Below are positions 26,166 to 35,016 of a stretch of 64,000 nucleotides of DNA, in pieces. Origin of the DNA: Streptomyces sp. NBC_01353 (GTDB lineage Bacteria; Actinomycetota; Actinomycetes; Streptomycetales; Streptomycetaceae); assembly GCF_036237275.1 (NCBI RefSeq), contig NZ_CP108352.1:6634001-6698000 (forward strand), written 5' to 3'. A program made the position numbers and the translations under genes. How positions within the stretch are numbered: position 1 is the first letter of the stretch; the number at the start of each line of letters is the position of its first letter. Below the pieces are notes generated by a model. That model made no database searches. It was given only the letters and a program-made list of their open reading frames with translations, and had not been told where the DNA came from.

Positions 26166-27950
26166 TTATCCTGCCGCGTCCTCCCAGGGCAGCGCGAGGG
26201 CGGTGCCCACCAGGCCGATGTGGCTGAACGCCTGCGGGAAGTTGCCCAGCTGCCGCCGCGCCACCGGGTCGTACTCCTCCGCGAGGAGCCCCACGTCGTT
26301 GCGGAGGGCGAGCAGCCGCTCGAACAGCTCCCGCGCCTCGTCCTCCCGCCCGATCATCCGCAGCGCGTCCGCGAGCCAGAAGGAGCAGGCGAGAAACGTT
26401 CCCTCGCTGCCGGGCAGGCCGTCGACCGAGCAGCCCTCGGTGCTGTAGCGGCGAACGAACCCGCCATGTGTCAGCTCCTTGCGGACCGCGTCGATCGTCC
26501 CCACCACCCGCGGATCGTCCGACGGCAGGAACCCGACCCGCGGGATCAGCAGCGTCGCCGCGTCCAGCTCCCGCGAGCCGTACGCCTGGGTGAACGTGTT
26601 GCGCGCAGGGTCGTACCCCTTCGCGCACACCTCCGCATGGATCTCGTCCCGCATCACCCGCCACCGCGCCGCGTCCCCGCGCAGAGAGGGATCCGCCTCG
26701 AGCGCCCGCACCGCGCGGTCGGCGGCGACCCACGCCATGACCTTCGAGTGCACGAAGTGGCGGCGCGGCCCGCGCACCTCCCACAGCCCCTCGTCCGGAT
26801 TCCGCCAGGTCGACTCCAGGAAGCCCAGCAGGCTCAACTGCAGGTTCCAGGCGTGCGCCTCGGCCGGGATCCCCGCCGCCCGCGCCATGTCGAGCGAGTC
26901 CATGACCTCGCCGTACACATCGAGCTGGAACTGCTCCACCGCCGCGTTCCCGATCCGTACCGGCGCCGAGTCCGCGTATCCGCGCAGCCAGGGCACCGAC
27001 ATCTCGGGCAGGCGCCGCTCACCGCCCGGCCCGTACATGATCTGCAGATCGGCCGGATCGCCCGCCACCGCGCGCAGCAGCCAGTCGCGCCACGCCACCG
27101 CCTCGTCGACATAGCCGGCCGCCAGCAGCGCGCCGAGCGTGAGGGTCGAGTCGCGCAGCCAGCAGGAGCGGTAGTCCCAGTTCCGTACGCCGCCCAGCTC
27201 CTCCGGGAGCGAGGTCGTGGGGGCGGCCATGATGCCGCCCGTCGGCGCGTACGTGAGCGCCTTGAGTGTGATCAGCGAGCGCAGCACCGATTCCCGGTAC
27301 GGCCCCTCGTACGTACAGCGCGCCGACCAGTCCCGCCAGTCCCGCAGACAGTCCTCGAGCGCGCCGTAGGGGTCGATCAGCTCCGGACGCGGCTCGTGAG
27401 AGGGGTGCCAGGTGAGTACGAACGCCACCCTCTCGCCCTCGTCGACGGTGAACGACGACCATGTGGCGAACTGCTGCCCCCAGGTCTTCACCGGCGGGTC
27501 GCTGCGCAGCCACACCGAGTCGGGCCCCGCCACCGCGACCCGATGGCCCTCGCTGCGCCGGACCCACGGCACGATCGAGCCGTAGTCGAAGCGCAGCCGC
27601 AGCGCGGCGGTCATCTCGACGCTGCCGCTGACGCCCTCCACGATCCGCATGACATCGGGCGCCTTGTCGCGCTGCGGCATGAAGTCGACGACCTTCACGG
27701 TCCCGGTGCGGGTCTCCCAGTACGTCTCCAGAACGAGGGAGTCGCCCGCGTAGCCACGGCTGGTGCAGGTCGTGGCGCCCTTGGGGGCGATGCGCCAGTG
27801 ACCGTTGTCCTCGTCGCCGAGCAGCGCGGCGAAGCAGGCGGCCGAGTCGAAGCGTGGCAGACACAACCAGTCGATCGACCCGTCGCGGCCGACGAGCGCG
27901 GCCGTCTGTAGATCGCCGATGAGGGCGTAGTCGTCGATACTTTGCGTCAC
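26166..27950 (-). CDS. Glycoside hydrolase family 15 (trehalase/glucoamylase type)
   Basis: 594 residues. The N-terminal beta-sandwich begins IDDYALIGDLQTAALVGRDGSIDWLCLPRFDS, typical of actinobacterial GH15 enzymes, several of which are trehalases. The (alpha/alpha)6 barrel contains WDYRSCWLRD, the general-acid Glu in EGLWEVRG (about residue 375) and the general-base region SEGTFLACSFWLADAL. No signal peptide, so it acts in the cytoplasm on alpha-glucosides or trehalose. GTG 27950 is used. Family is certain; substrate within GH15 is not. Confidence 0.92.
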   Translation of the reverse strand: MTQSIDDYALIGDLQTAALVGRDGSIDWLCLPRFDSAACFAALLGDEDNGHWRIAPKGATTCTSRGYAGDSLVLETYWETRTGTVKVVDFMPQRDKAPDVMRIVEGVSGSVEMTAALRLRFDYGSIVPWVRRSEGHRVAVAGPDSVWLRSDPPVKTWGQQFATWSSFTVDEGERVAFVLTWHPSHEPRPELIDPYGALEDCLRDWRDWSARCTYEGPYRESVLRSLITLKALTYAPTGGIMAAPTTSLPEELGGVRNWDYRSCWLRDSTLTLGALLAAGYVDEAVAWRDWLLRAVAGDPADLQIMYGPGGERRLPEMSVPWLRGYADSAPVRIGNAAVEQFQLDVYGEVMDSLDMARAAGIPAEAHAWNLQLSLLGFLESTWRNPDEGLWEVRGPRRHFVHSKVMAWVAADRAVRALEADPSLRGDAARWRVMRDEIHAEVCAKGYDPARNTFTQAYGSRELDAATLLIPRVGFLPSDDPRVVGTIDAVRKELTHGGFVRRYSTEGCSVDGLPGSEGTFLACSFWLADALRMIGREDEARELFERLLALRNDVGLLAEEYDPVARRQLGNFPQAFSHIGLVGTALALPWEDAAG

Positions 27951-28032
27951 GCTTTGGCGTGTTCCCGCAAGAGACGACGGTCAATCAGGGAGGAAGCTGA
28001 GCCGGGGCCCTGTCCGGCCGATCGGACGGGTC

Positions 28033-28833
28033 CTAGACGGTGGCTGGGGCGGGTTCCGGGGCTTCCGCGCCTCCGTCGGTGTCGGCCGCGGCCTCCCGGT
28101 CGCGCTTCTCGCGACGCACCAGGATCACCCAGCCGACCGGCACACCGGAGGCGAAGAGCCACCACTGCACGGCGTACGCCATGTGCGCGCCGATCGAGTC
28201 GTGGTCGGGCTCCGGGACCAGCTCGGGGGTGTTCCCCGCGGGCTCGGGCGCCGTCTGCTCAAGGTAGCCGCCGAGGACCTCGCGGCCGAGCAGCTCGGCC
28301 TGCTGTGCGCTGTTGATCAGCATCACCTGACGGTCCGGCAGCCCGCGCAGGTCCTTGATGCCGCTGGCGTCGGTCGTCTCGTCGGCCTTCAGGCGGCCGG
28401 TGACGGTGACCTCGCCCTTCGGGGCGGGCGGAACCTCGGGGTACGCCTTCTGGTCGGGGGCGGCCGGAACCCAGCCGCGATTGACCAGGACGACCCGGCC
28501 GTCCTTCAGGACCAGCGGGGTGAGCACCATGAGGCCCTGGCGGTCGTCGGCGTTGGTGCGGCGCCGGACGACGACCTCGTGCGCGGTGTCGAAGGTGCCG
28601 GTGGCGGTGGTCCGGCGCCAGTAGTCGGCGCGAGGGACGGTGTGGCCGGGGGAGGTCAGCTCCTCGATGGGGAGCGGCTTCGCCTGCAGGTTCTCCGCGA
28701 TCAGGGCGTTCTGGGCGACGCGGCGCTCGTGCCGGTGGAACTGCCAGAAGCCCAGCTCGACCATCGTCGGGACGAGGACGAGGGCGATGAGGGTGAGGAT
28801 CACCCACTGCCGGGACAACAGGAAGCGGTACAC
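28033..28833 (-). CDS. SURF1 family cytochrome oxidase assembly protein
   Basis: 266 residues with one N-terminal helix (VILTLIALVLVPTMVELGFWQFHRHE, about residues 8-30), an extracytoplasmic domain containing VLVNRGWVP and the C-terminal helix (WLFASGVPVGWVILV), the standard two-helix SURF1 topology. SURF1 assists haem a insertion into cytochrome c oxidase. The C-terminus is Glu/Ala/Pro-rich. GTG 28833 (VYRFLLSRQW) is chosen by usual family start; an upstream TTG at 28848 is in frame. Confidence 0.92.
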   Translation of the reverse strand: MYRFLLSRQWVILTLIALVLVPTMVELGFWQFHRHERRVAQNALIAENLQAKPLPIEELTSPGHTVPRADYWRRTTATGTFDTAHEVVVRRRTNADDRQGLMVLTPLVLKDGRVVLVNRGWVPAAPDQKAYPEVPPAPKGEVTVTGRLKADETTDASGIKDLRGLPDRQVMLINSAQQAELLGREVLGGYLEQTAPEPAGNTPELVPEPDHDSIGAHMAYAVQWWLFASGVPVGWVILVRREKRDREAAADTDGGAEAPEPAPATV

Positions 28834-28902
28834 CCCATGACCGTACAACTGTGGTCATGGGGTGCACGCACGGGGGTTCCGGTCGCCCGGGGCGGCCGTG
28901 GC

Positions 28903-29136
28903 TCAGACGTGATCGACGATGCCCACCTTTCCCTCCGCGCGGGCGCAGTGCCCGCCGCAGAACCAGGTGCCCTCGACCTCGACGCCTTGGCCGATGATCT
29001 GCACCTTGCAGTGCTCACAGATGGGCGCCATGCGGTGAATGGCGCAGGAGAAGCAGTCGAAGACGTGCACCGCGCCCTGCGCGTGCACCTCGAAGGACAT
29101 GCCGTAATCGTTTCCGCAAACCTCACAACGTGCCAT
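28903..29136 (-). CDS. Conserved Cys-rich small protein (zinc-ribbon-like)
   Basis: 77 residues: CEVCGNDYG at the N-terminus, FDCFSCAIHRMAPICEHCKV in the middle and FCGGHCA near the end. Eight or more Cys and several His in CxxC pairs suggest two or three bound zinc ions. The sequence is a recurrent actinobacterial small protein without assigned function. It stands between SURF1 and the exonuclease gene on the same strand with short gaps. ATG 29136 is the only plausible start. Confidence 0.8.
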   Translation of the reverse strand: MARCEVCGNDYGMSFEVHAQGAVHVFDCFSCAIHRMAPICEHCKVQIIGQGVEVEGTWFCGGHCARAEGKVGIVDHV

Positions 29137-29190
29137 GCGCCACAGGGTGCGACGCGCGCCCGGTGAAGCGTGGGCGGCACGCCCGGTGCG

Positions 29191-30159
29191 TCACCCGTCT
29201 GCCGGGGCCACGTCCCGCAGCAACTGGGTGAAGGCCGCCTCGTCGACGATCGGCGTACCGAAGGACTTCGCCTTCACCGTCTTGGAGGTCGCGGCGTCCG
29301 GGTCGTTGGTGACCAGCAGACTCGTCAGCCGGGAGACGCTGCCGGCGACATGGAGCCCCGCCTCGAAGGTGCGGTCCTCCAGGAGCTCGCGGTCGATGGA
29401 GGTGTCGCCCGAGAACGCCACCCGCATCCCCTGCTTGAGTGGTTTGTCCGTTTCGTAACGCCCGGGGTTGGGATACGGGCACGGCGGCCGCTTCCGTGAG
29501 GGGCGCCAGCTGTTCGTGTGGTACGAGGCCTGGTAGCCGATCCGCGGCGTGGCCGGCGTGGAGGCCCACTCCGTCAGCGGCCGGCACTCCAGCAGCGGCA
29601 GTCGTACGTTCCGCTCGGCTGCCGTGTGCAGACTCGGCCGGAAAGCCTCGGCCAGCACGCGCGCGTCGTCCAGCGCGTTGTGCGCCCGCTGCTGGACGAC
29701 GCCGTAGTGCGCGGCCAGCGACTCCAGCTTGTGGTTGGGCAGCGGAAGCGACAGCTCCTTGGAGAGCGCGATGGTGCACAGCCGCTGCCGCACCGGCGCG
29801 GTGCGCTCGGCCCGCGCGTACTCCCGGGCGATCATCTGCCAGTCGAAGATCGCGTTGTGCGCCACCAGGACCCGGCCGTCGAGCCGGGCGGAGAACTCGG
29901 CGGCGATCTCAGGGAAGAGCGGCGCGCCCTCCAGCAGGTCAGTGGTCAGCCCGTGGATCCAGACCGGCCCCGGGTCCCGCTCCGGATTGACGAGCGTGTA
30001 CCAGTGGTCCTCGACATTGCCCTGGGCGTCGAGGCGGTAGACGGCAGCCGACACTATCCGGTCGTCGCGGGCGAGTCCGGTGGTCTCCACGTCGACGACC
30101 GCGTACCCCTGTGGGTAGGCGGCCGGCCACGTCGCTGCTGTCGTACGGTCGTCGAGCAT
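29191..30159 (-). CDS. DEDDh 3'-5' exonuclease (DnaQ-like) with BRCT-like C-terminus
   Basis: 322 residues. The exonuclease domain (about 18-185) shows Exo I VDVETTGL, Exo II AHNAIFDWQ and Exo III HNALDDARVLAEAF, giving the full DEDDh set. After a linker, residues 235-315 (GMRVAFSGDTSIDRELLEDRTFEAGLHVAGS ... TSLLVTND) match a BRCT domain, which binds phosphopeptides or DNA ends. The protein is therefore a likely stand-alone repair or proofreading nuclease. ATG 30159 starts MLDDRTT; no closer ribosome site favours another codon. Confidence 0.9.
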   Translation of the reverse strand: MLDDRTTAATWPAAYPQGYAVVDVETTGLARDDRIVSAAVYRLDAQGNVEDHWYTLVNPERDPGPVWIHGLTTDLLEGAPLFPEIAAEFSARLDGRVLVAHNAIFDWQMIAREYARAERTAPVRQRLCTIALSKELSLPLPNHKLESLAAHYGVVQQRAHNALDDARVLAEAFRPSLHTAAERNVRLPLLECRPLTEWASTPATPRIGYQASYHTNSWRPSRKRPPCPYPNPGRYETDKPLKQGMRVAFSGDTSIDRELLEDRTFEAGLHVAGSVSRLTSLLVTNDPDAATSKTVKAKSFGTPIVDEAAFTQLLRDVAPADG

Positions 30160-30311
30160 GGTCACTGAGAATACGGGCCACCGCTGACAACGCCGCCCCC
30201 GGTGTCCACCCGGGCGCCGGAATCCGGTCACGACATCGACGCCTCCCCCCCGCTCGCCGCGGCCATGGCGCGGCGAGCGCAGGTCAGTTCACCCGGCGCG
30301 GTCCGCCCCGC

Positions 30312-31090
30312 TCACGCCGGCAGGGCCACCAGGTCCCCGGCCGCCGCCTGTTCGAGCCCGCAGCCGTCCACCGGTCCGGGCAGCAGACGGTAGACCGTGC
30401 CCGTCGCCTTGTCGGGCACGACGTCGCCGTCCAGGAGGGCGAGGAAGGCGTTCCGGCCGTTCGCCACCTGCGCCGCCGTCGTGCGTCCGTCCTCGGCCGT
30501 CCGCCGCAGATCCGGCGCCCCCGCCGTACGGATCCGGTCCGCGAAGGAGCCGGCCTCCTCGTCGGGACGCCGTGCGTACTCCCACACCTCGTCGGCGCGC
30601 TCGTGCCCGCGCCGCAGCACCACCACCCGGTCCGAGCGCGCGGCGGCATGCCAGACGGCCAGGTCCCAGAGCGTCGTCCGGCCGGCGGCGAAGTACTGGT
30701 ACATGTCCCTGCCGACCCGGGCCAGGTCGGCGCTGTGCGCGGACACGCTCTGGAAGCCTTCGGACGGTGGCAGGTGCAGGTCCGTCCAGAGGAACGTGCG
30801 GTGCTCCAGGTCCACCAGCATCGGCACATGGATCCGGGCGTCGCCCACGAGGTCGTACCGCTGGCGCACCGTCCTCGGGTCGTACTCCGCGTCCCTGCCC
30901 TCCCTGGAAGGGAGGGCCATGAAACCGGCGAAGACGTCCAGGAGCTGCTCGAACGGCACGTTGTTGTAGCTGAGGACGATCGGCATGGCGAACCGCACGC
31001 CGGCGTGGGCGAGTCCCGCCAGATCGAGGTCGCGTCCAGGAGCTCTGCCTCGAGGGCGGTGAGGCCTTCGGCGGTGGAGCGGTCGCCGGG
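30312..31090 (-). pseudogene. Probable 5'-truncated and frameshifted remnant (C-terminal part of a TerD-linked RING-domain type protein)
   Basis: Codons 30312-30998 read a 228-residue frame (GTG 30998, no ribosome site) containing MPIVLSYNNVPFEQLLDVFAGFM, VGDARIHVPMLVDLEHRTFLWTDLH and LWDLAVWHAAARSDRVVVLRR. These resemble, from memory, the C-terminal region of MXAN_6230/SCO0854 family proteins. The preceding codons continue sensibly only in another frame: 31090-31036 encodes TAEGLTALEAELLDA, which would join DLDLAGLAHAGVRF after a one-base shift near 31031-31040. Farther upstream no homologous sequence is visible. I read this as a decayed fragment; a short functional gene cannot be excluded. 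Confidence 0.5.
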
Positions 31091-31307
31091 GGCCCGGCCT
31101 GATCGACGTAGACCGTACGGAGACGGCGGAGCAGGACGGACGACACCACGGACAAAAAGGGATCTCCAGGAGTGAGGGGAGGAGTGAGGCGGGAGACGGA
31201 GAGTGAGCGCGCTACGGGTGTCATAGAAAGAGAGAAGGAAGCACGCTTGCGGAGCCGTCCCCGCGTGAACTCACGCTAGGACGGCCCCACGCGCGCGTGC
31301 CACCGAA

Positions 31308-31946
31308 TTAATCCGGGATTCCGTCATGGGGCCTCAACAGGCCGTCCACCAACGCCCGTACGGAGGTGGTGAAGAGCCGCTCCGGGTCGACCGGGGCCGC
31401 GAGGGCGCGGGCGAGGGCGGGGTCGGGCGGGTCGGTCGTCTCCGTCTGCCAGAGCTCCACCTCGGCGGGCGACTGGACCGGCGCACGCTCGCGGTTGCGC
31501 TCGACCAGGACATGGCCGACGACCTGGACCTGCACGGCCCGGACCACCTCCGCCGCCCGCGCACCGCGCAGTCCTGCCGCGTGCACCTCATGGGCCAGGG
31601 CGCGCTGGGCGGGCAGGAACATCCGCTCCGTCAGGCCCCGTTCGTGGACCATCGCCACCAGATGCGGGCGCTGACGCAGCTCGCGGCGGAGCGCGCGGGC
31701 CACCGAGACGATCCGGGCGGCGGGAGTGCGCCCGCGCGGGGTGATCGCGGAGAGATCGGCGACCGTCCGTTCGACCAGCGCGTCGAGCAGGGACTCGCGG
31801 TTGCCCACGTGCCAGTAGATCGAGGTGACCGCCGTGCCGAGTTCGGCGGCGAGCTTGCGCATGGTCAGCGCGTCCGGTCCGTGCTGCTTCACCAGAGCGG
31901 CGGCGGTCTCCAGTACCTCCTCGCGGGTGAGTGCGGTGCGCGCCAT
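31308..31946 (-). CDS. TetR family transcriptional regulator
   Basis: 212 residues. The N-terminal HTH is TREEVLETAAALVKQHGPDALTMRKLAAELGTAVTSIYWHVGNRESLLDALV, a classic TetR DNA-binding unit; the C-terminal half is a helical ligand-binding domain. ATG 31946 has GGGGGAA upstream; a longer GTG start at 31973 is less likely. It is divergent from the decarboxylase-SDR-amidohydrolase operon with 97 bp between, which holds a perfect 15-bp palindrome. Local repression of that operon, relieved by a pathway ligand, is the natural inference. Confidence 0.9.
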   Translation of the reverse strand: MARTALTREEVLETAAALVKQHGPDALTMRKLAAELGTAVTSIYWHVGNRESLLDALVERTVADLSAITPRGRTPAARIVSVARALRRELRQRPHLVAMVHERGLTERMFLPAQRALAHEVHAAGLRGARAAEVVRAVQVQVVGHVLVERNRERAPVQSPAEVELWQTETTDPPDPALARALAAPVDPERLFTTSVRALVDGLLRPHDGIPD

Positions 31947-31999
31947 CCGTTCCCCCAACTCTGTTGCCTGCACGGCTCTTTACCCTTCATCGCCGTCGG

Positions 32000-32014
32000 T
32001 GTAACTGTGTTACA
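32000..32014. promoter_or_regulatory. Palindromic operator candidate for the divergent TetR regulator
   Basis: TGTAAC-TGT-GTTACA is a perfect 6-3-6 inverted repeat in the gap between the TetR gene and the operon it faces, 30 bp upstream of the first operon start. Confidence 0.7.
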
Positions 32015-32043
32015 GACCCGACCCGCTGAAGGGTGGTACGTCC

Positions 32044-32841
32044 ATGGCACGAGTACGGTACGGGGCGCGCACCGACGCCGAGATCACGGCGGCCCGCACG
32101 AAGAGCGCGAAGCTCCCCGACATCTGGTCCACCGGAGTGGTCGCCGTCTGGGAGACCGATTCGGACGTGGTGGCGGCCGTCCTGCCGCCCCCGCTGAAAC
32201 CCACCGAACGGCCCCTCGTACGGGCCAACATCTCCCAGGTCGACCTGCCCGGCTACCCTCTCGGCGCCGGCTCGGTCGCCGTCGCCGCCGCCCACGGTGA
32301 CCAGGAGGGGTGGTATCCGCTCGTCATGCCGATGACCCTGGAGCGCGCCCTCATCGGCGGCCGCGAGGTCTTCGGCGAACCGAAGAAGCTCGGCGAGGTC
32401 GTCGTCGAACGCGACGGGCTCGTCGTCCGCGCCTCGCTCGGGCGACACGGCATCGACTTCGTCGAGGTGCGCGGCGCGGTCTCCGGCCCGCTGCCGCTGC
32501 CCGAGCCCGCCGAGAAGACCGACTTCTACTTCAAGTTCCTGCCGGGCGTGGACGGAACGGGCTTCGACGCCGACCCCGTCCTCGTCCACTGCGTCCGGGC
32601 CGAGAAGGTGCGGAAGCTGGAGCGGATCACCGGAGACGTCGTCCTGCGCGAGTCGATGTACGACCCTGTCGCCGACCTCCCCGTACGCCGGATCGTCGAG
32701 ATCACCATCGGCGAGAAGACCACCGACCAGAAGGGCCGGGTCGTGGAGCGGGTCAGCGCCCAGGCCCTCCTGCCGTACATCCACCAGCGGTACGACGACC
32801 CGCAGCAGATCCTCGACGGTCCGCCGGAAGGGAGCGTGTGA
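32044..32841 (+). CDS. Acetoacetate decarboxylase family protein
   Basis: 265 residues of the ADC fold. The key lysine that forms the Schiff base in acetoacetate decarboxylase is present in VFGEPKKLG (about residue 117). Supporting segments are SQVDLPGYPLG and EGWYPLVMPM. Other family members act on beta-keto or oxo acids rather than acetoacetate, so the exact reaction (decarboxylation, hydration or aldol-type) is open. First gene of a four-gene operon facing TetR; its stop overlaps the next start (TGATG). Confidence 0.85.
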   Translation: MARVRYGARTDAEITAARTKSAKLPDIWSTGVVAVWETDSDVVAAVLPPPLKPTERPLVRANISQVDLPGYPLGAGSVAVAAAHGDQEGWYPLVMPMTLERALIGGREVFGEPKKLGEVVVERDGLVVRASLGRHGIDFVEVRGAVSGPLPLPEPAEKTDFYFKFLPGVDGTGFDADPVLVHCVRAEKVRKLERITGDVVLRESMYDPVADLPVRRIVEITIGEKTTDQKGRVVERVSAQALLPYIHQRYDDPQQILDGPPEGSV

Positions 32842-33725
32842 TGGAGCTGCGTCAGGGGCAGGTCGCCGTCGTCACCGGCGCGGCGAGCGGTATCGGGCTC
32901 GCGATGGCGCGCCGCTTCGCCGAGGAGGGGCTCGCCGTCGTCCTCGGCGACGTGGAGGAGGCGGCGCTCGCCAAGGCGGCAGGGGAGCTGATGGAGGGCG
33001 GCGCGCAGGTTCTCGCCCGTACGGTCGACGTCAGTGAAGCCGAATCCGTACGGGCCCTCGCCGACGCCGCGTACGACACCTTCGGCGCCGTCCATGTGCT
33101 GTGCAACAACGCCGGCGTCGGCTCCGGAGCCGAGGGCCGCATGTGGGAGCACGAGCCCAACGACTGGAAGTGGGCCTTCGCCGTCAACGTCTGGGGCGTC
33201 TTCCACGGCATCCAGGCCTTCGTCCCGCGCATGATCGCCGGCGGCGAGTCCGGACACGTCGTCAACACCTCGTCCGGCGACGGCGGGATCGCCCCACTGC
33301 CCACCGCCTCCGTGTACGCCGTCACCAAGGCGGCCGTCGTCACGATGACCGAGTCGCTGTACGCGCATCTGAAGGCGGAGCACGCGCGCGTGGGGGCGTC
33401 CGTGCTCTTCCCCGGCCCGCACATGCTGCGCACCGGCCTGTGGGAGTCGCACCGCAACAGGCCGGAGCGGTACGCCAAGGAGCGGCCGCGCAAGACCCCG
33501 TACCGCAGCCTCGACCAGTGGGAGGCGGCCATGAAGGGCGCCGGGCACGAGGTCGCCTTCACCCCCGTCGAGGAGGTCGCCGAGCACGTCGTCGACGGCA
33601 TCCGCGCCGACCGCTTCTGGATGCTCCCGGCGAGCGAGCACAGCGACCGGCAGATCCGGGCGCGCTCGCAGTCGATGCTCGACCGCGCCGATCCGTCGTA
33701 CCTGGAGAGCTTCATTCTCGACTGA
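32841..33725 (+). CDS. Short-chain dehydrogenase/reductase (classical, NAD(P)-dependent)
   Basis: 294 residues with cofactor motif TGAASGIG, NNAGVGSG and the active-site run NTSSGDGG..ASVYAVTKAA (Ser, Tyr, Lys all present). The C-terminus is about 40 residues longer than FabG types (ERPRKTPYRSLDQWEAAMKGAGHEV...), suggesting a bulky hydrophobic substrate. ATG 32841 overlaps the decarboxylase stop. Context predicts oxidation of an alcohol or reduction of a ketone within the same pathway as the two amidohydrolases. Confidence 0.9.
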   Translation: MELRQGQVAVVTGAASGIGLAMARRFAEEGLAVVLGDVEEAALAKAAGELMEGGAQVLARTVDVSEAESVRALADAAYDTFGAVHVLCNNAGVGSGAEGRMWEHEPNDWKWAFAVNVWGVFHGIQAFVPRMIAGGESGHVVNTSSGDGGIAPLPTASVYAVTKAAVVTMTESLYAHLKAEHARVGASVLFPGPHMLRTGLWESHRNRPERYAKERPRKTPYRSLDQWEAAMKGAGHEVAFTPVEEVAEHVVDGIRADRFWMLPASEHSDRQIRARSQSMLDRADPSYLESFILD

Positions 33726-33735
33726 GGAGCACCCC

Positions 33736-35016
33736 ATGAGTCATGAAGACCCGTATCTGATCATCTCCTCCGACTGCCACGCCGGTCTGCCCACCGAGCG
33801 CTACCGGCCCTATCTGGACTCCCGCTTCCACCGCGCCTTCGACGAGTTCCTCGCCGGGCGCGACGCCCGCCGTGAGGCCATGACCCGGCTCGGGGTGCGC
33901 AATGAGGCGTTCGCGAACAAGTGGTTCAGCGACAACGAGGAAGGGCTGCGGGGCGGTTGGGACGCCGCCCAGCGGCTCAAGGAGCTCGACGGGGACGGTG
34001 TGGCCGCCGAGGTCGTCTTTCCCGACGCGGACGCCGTCGACAGCCAGACCGCCGCGCCCTTCGGGGTCGGCCTCGGGCTCTCCGGCGACCAGGACCCGGA
34101 GCTCGGCATGGCGGGCGCGCAGGCGCACAACCGCTGGCTGGCCGAGTTCGTCGGGCAGAACCCCGAGCGGCACTGCGGAGTGGCGCTGCTGCCGATCACG
34201 GCCGAGCCGTCGAAGGTCGTCGCCGAGATCCACCGGGCCAAGGAGTCGGGGCTCGGGGCGCTGATGATCCCCTCCATGTGGGTGGACAAGGAGCCGTACC
34301 ACGACCGGCGTTACGACCCGATCTGGGCGGCCGCCGCCGAGACCGGGATGCCGCTGGTCACCCACTCGGGCGCGGCGCCGCGCGAGGAGTACGGCGACCA
34401 TCTCGGCATCTACGTCAGCGAAGTGACCTGGTGGCCGGCCAGGCCGCTGTGGTTCCTGCTCTGGTCCGGCGTCTTCGAGCGGCACCCGGGGCTGAGGTTC
34501 GGCGTCGCCGAGTCGGGCTGCTGGTGGCTGCCGAACCTGCTGTGGTTCATGGACCGGCTCTACCTGGGCGCGCACGGCGGGAAGAAGCTGTCCCCGTTCG
34601 CCGAGCTGAAGCGGCCGCCGAGCGAGTACCTGGACCGCCAGGTCTTCGTCTGCGCCACCAACACCAAGCGGCGCGAGCTCGCCCAGCGGTACGAGATCGG
34701 CGTGGACAACATCCTGTGGGGCTCCGACTTCCCGCACCCGGAGGGGACCTGGCCCAACACGCGCGCGTGGCTGCGGAACACCTTCCACGACATCCCGGTG
34801 GCGGAGACGCGCCGGATGCTGGGTCTCGCGGCGGCCGAGGTCTTCGGATTCGATATTCGAATATTGGATCCGATCGCCAAGCGCATCGGTCCGACCCCGG
34901 CCGAGCTGGGCCAGTCGCCCGACCAGGCGGCGGTCGAGGCGTCCTGGGCCCGCTCGCGCGAGGTCGGCCGCCACTGGCTGACGGACCACGACTTCCCCAC
35001 GCTGGGGGTGAGCTGA
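33736..35016 (+). CDS. Amidohydrolase (PF04909 type), first paralogue
   Basis: 426 residues, TIM-barrel amidohydrolase-2 family as in ACMSD-like decarboxylases/hydrolases. Metal-site positions: SSDCHAG at residue 10, THSGAAPREEYG (His, about 213) and WGSDFPHPEG (Asp, about 330). The first motif is D-x-H rather than H-x-H. It shares the same layout with the next gene and is its paralogue. ATG 33736 follows GAGGAGCACC. The stop overlaps the next start (TGATG). Substrate unknown; hydrolysis or decarboxylation of a cyclic or aromatic carbonyl compound is possible. Confidence 0.86.
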   Translation: MSHEDPYLIISSDCHAGLPTERYRPYLDSRFHRAFDEFLAGRDARREAMTRLGVRNEAFANKWFSDNEEGLRGGWDAAQRLKELDGDGVAAEVVFPDADAVDSQTAAPFGVGLGLSGDQDPELGMAGAQAHNRWLAEFVGQNPERHCGVALLPITAEPSKVVAEIHRAKESGLGALMIPSMWVDKEPYHDRRYDPIWAAAAETGMPLVTHSGAAPREEYGDHLGIYVSEVTWWPARPLWFLLWSGVFERHPGLRFGVAESGCWWLPNLLWFMDRLYLGAHGGKKLSPFAELKRPPSEYLDRQVFVCATNTKRRELAQRYEIGVDNILWGSDFPHPEGTWPNTRAWLRNTFHDIPVAETRRMLGLAAAEVFGFDIRILDPIAKRIGPTPAELGQSPDQAAVEASWARSREVGRHWLTDHDFPTLGVS

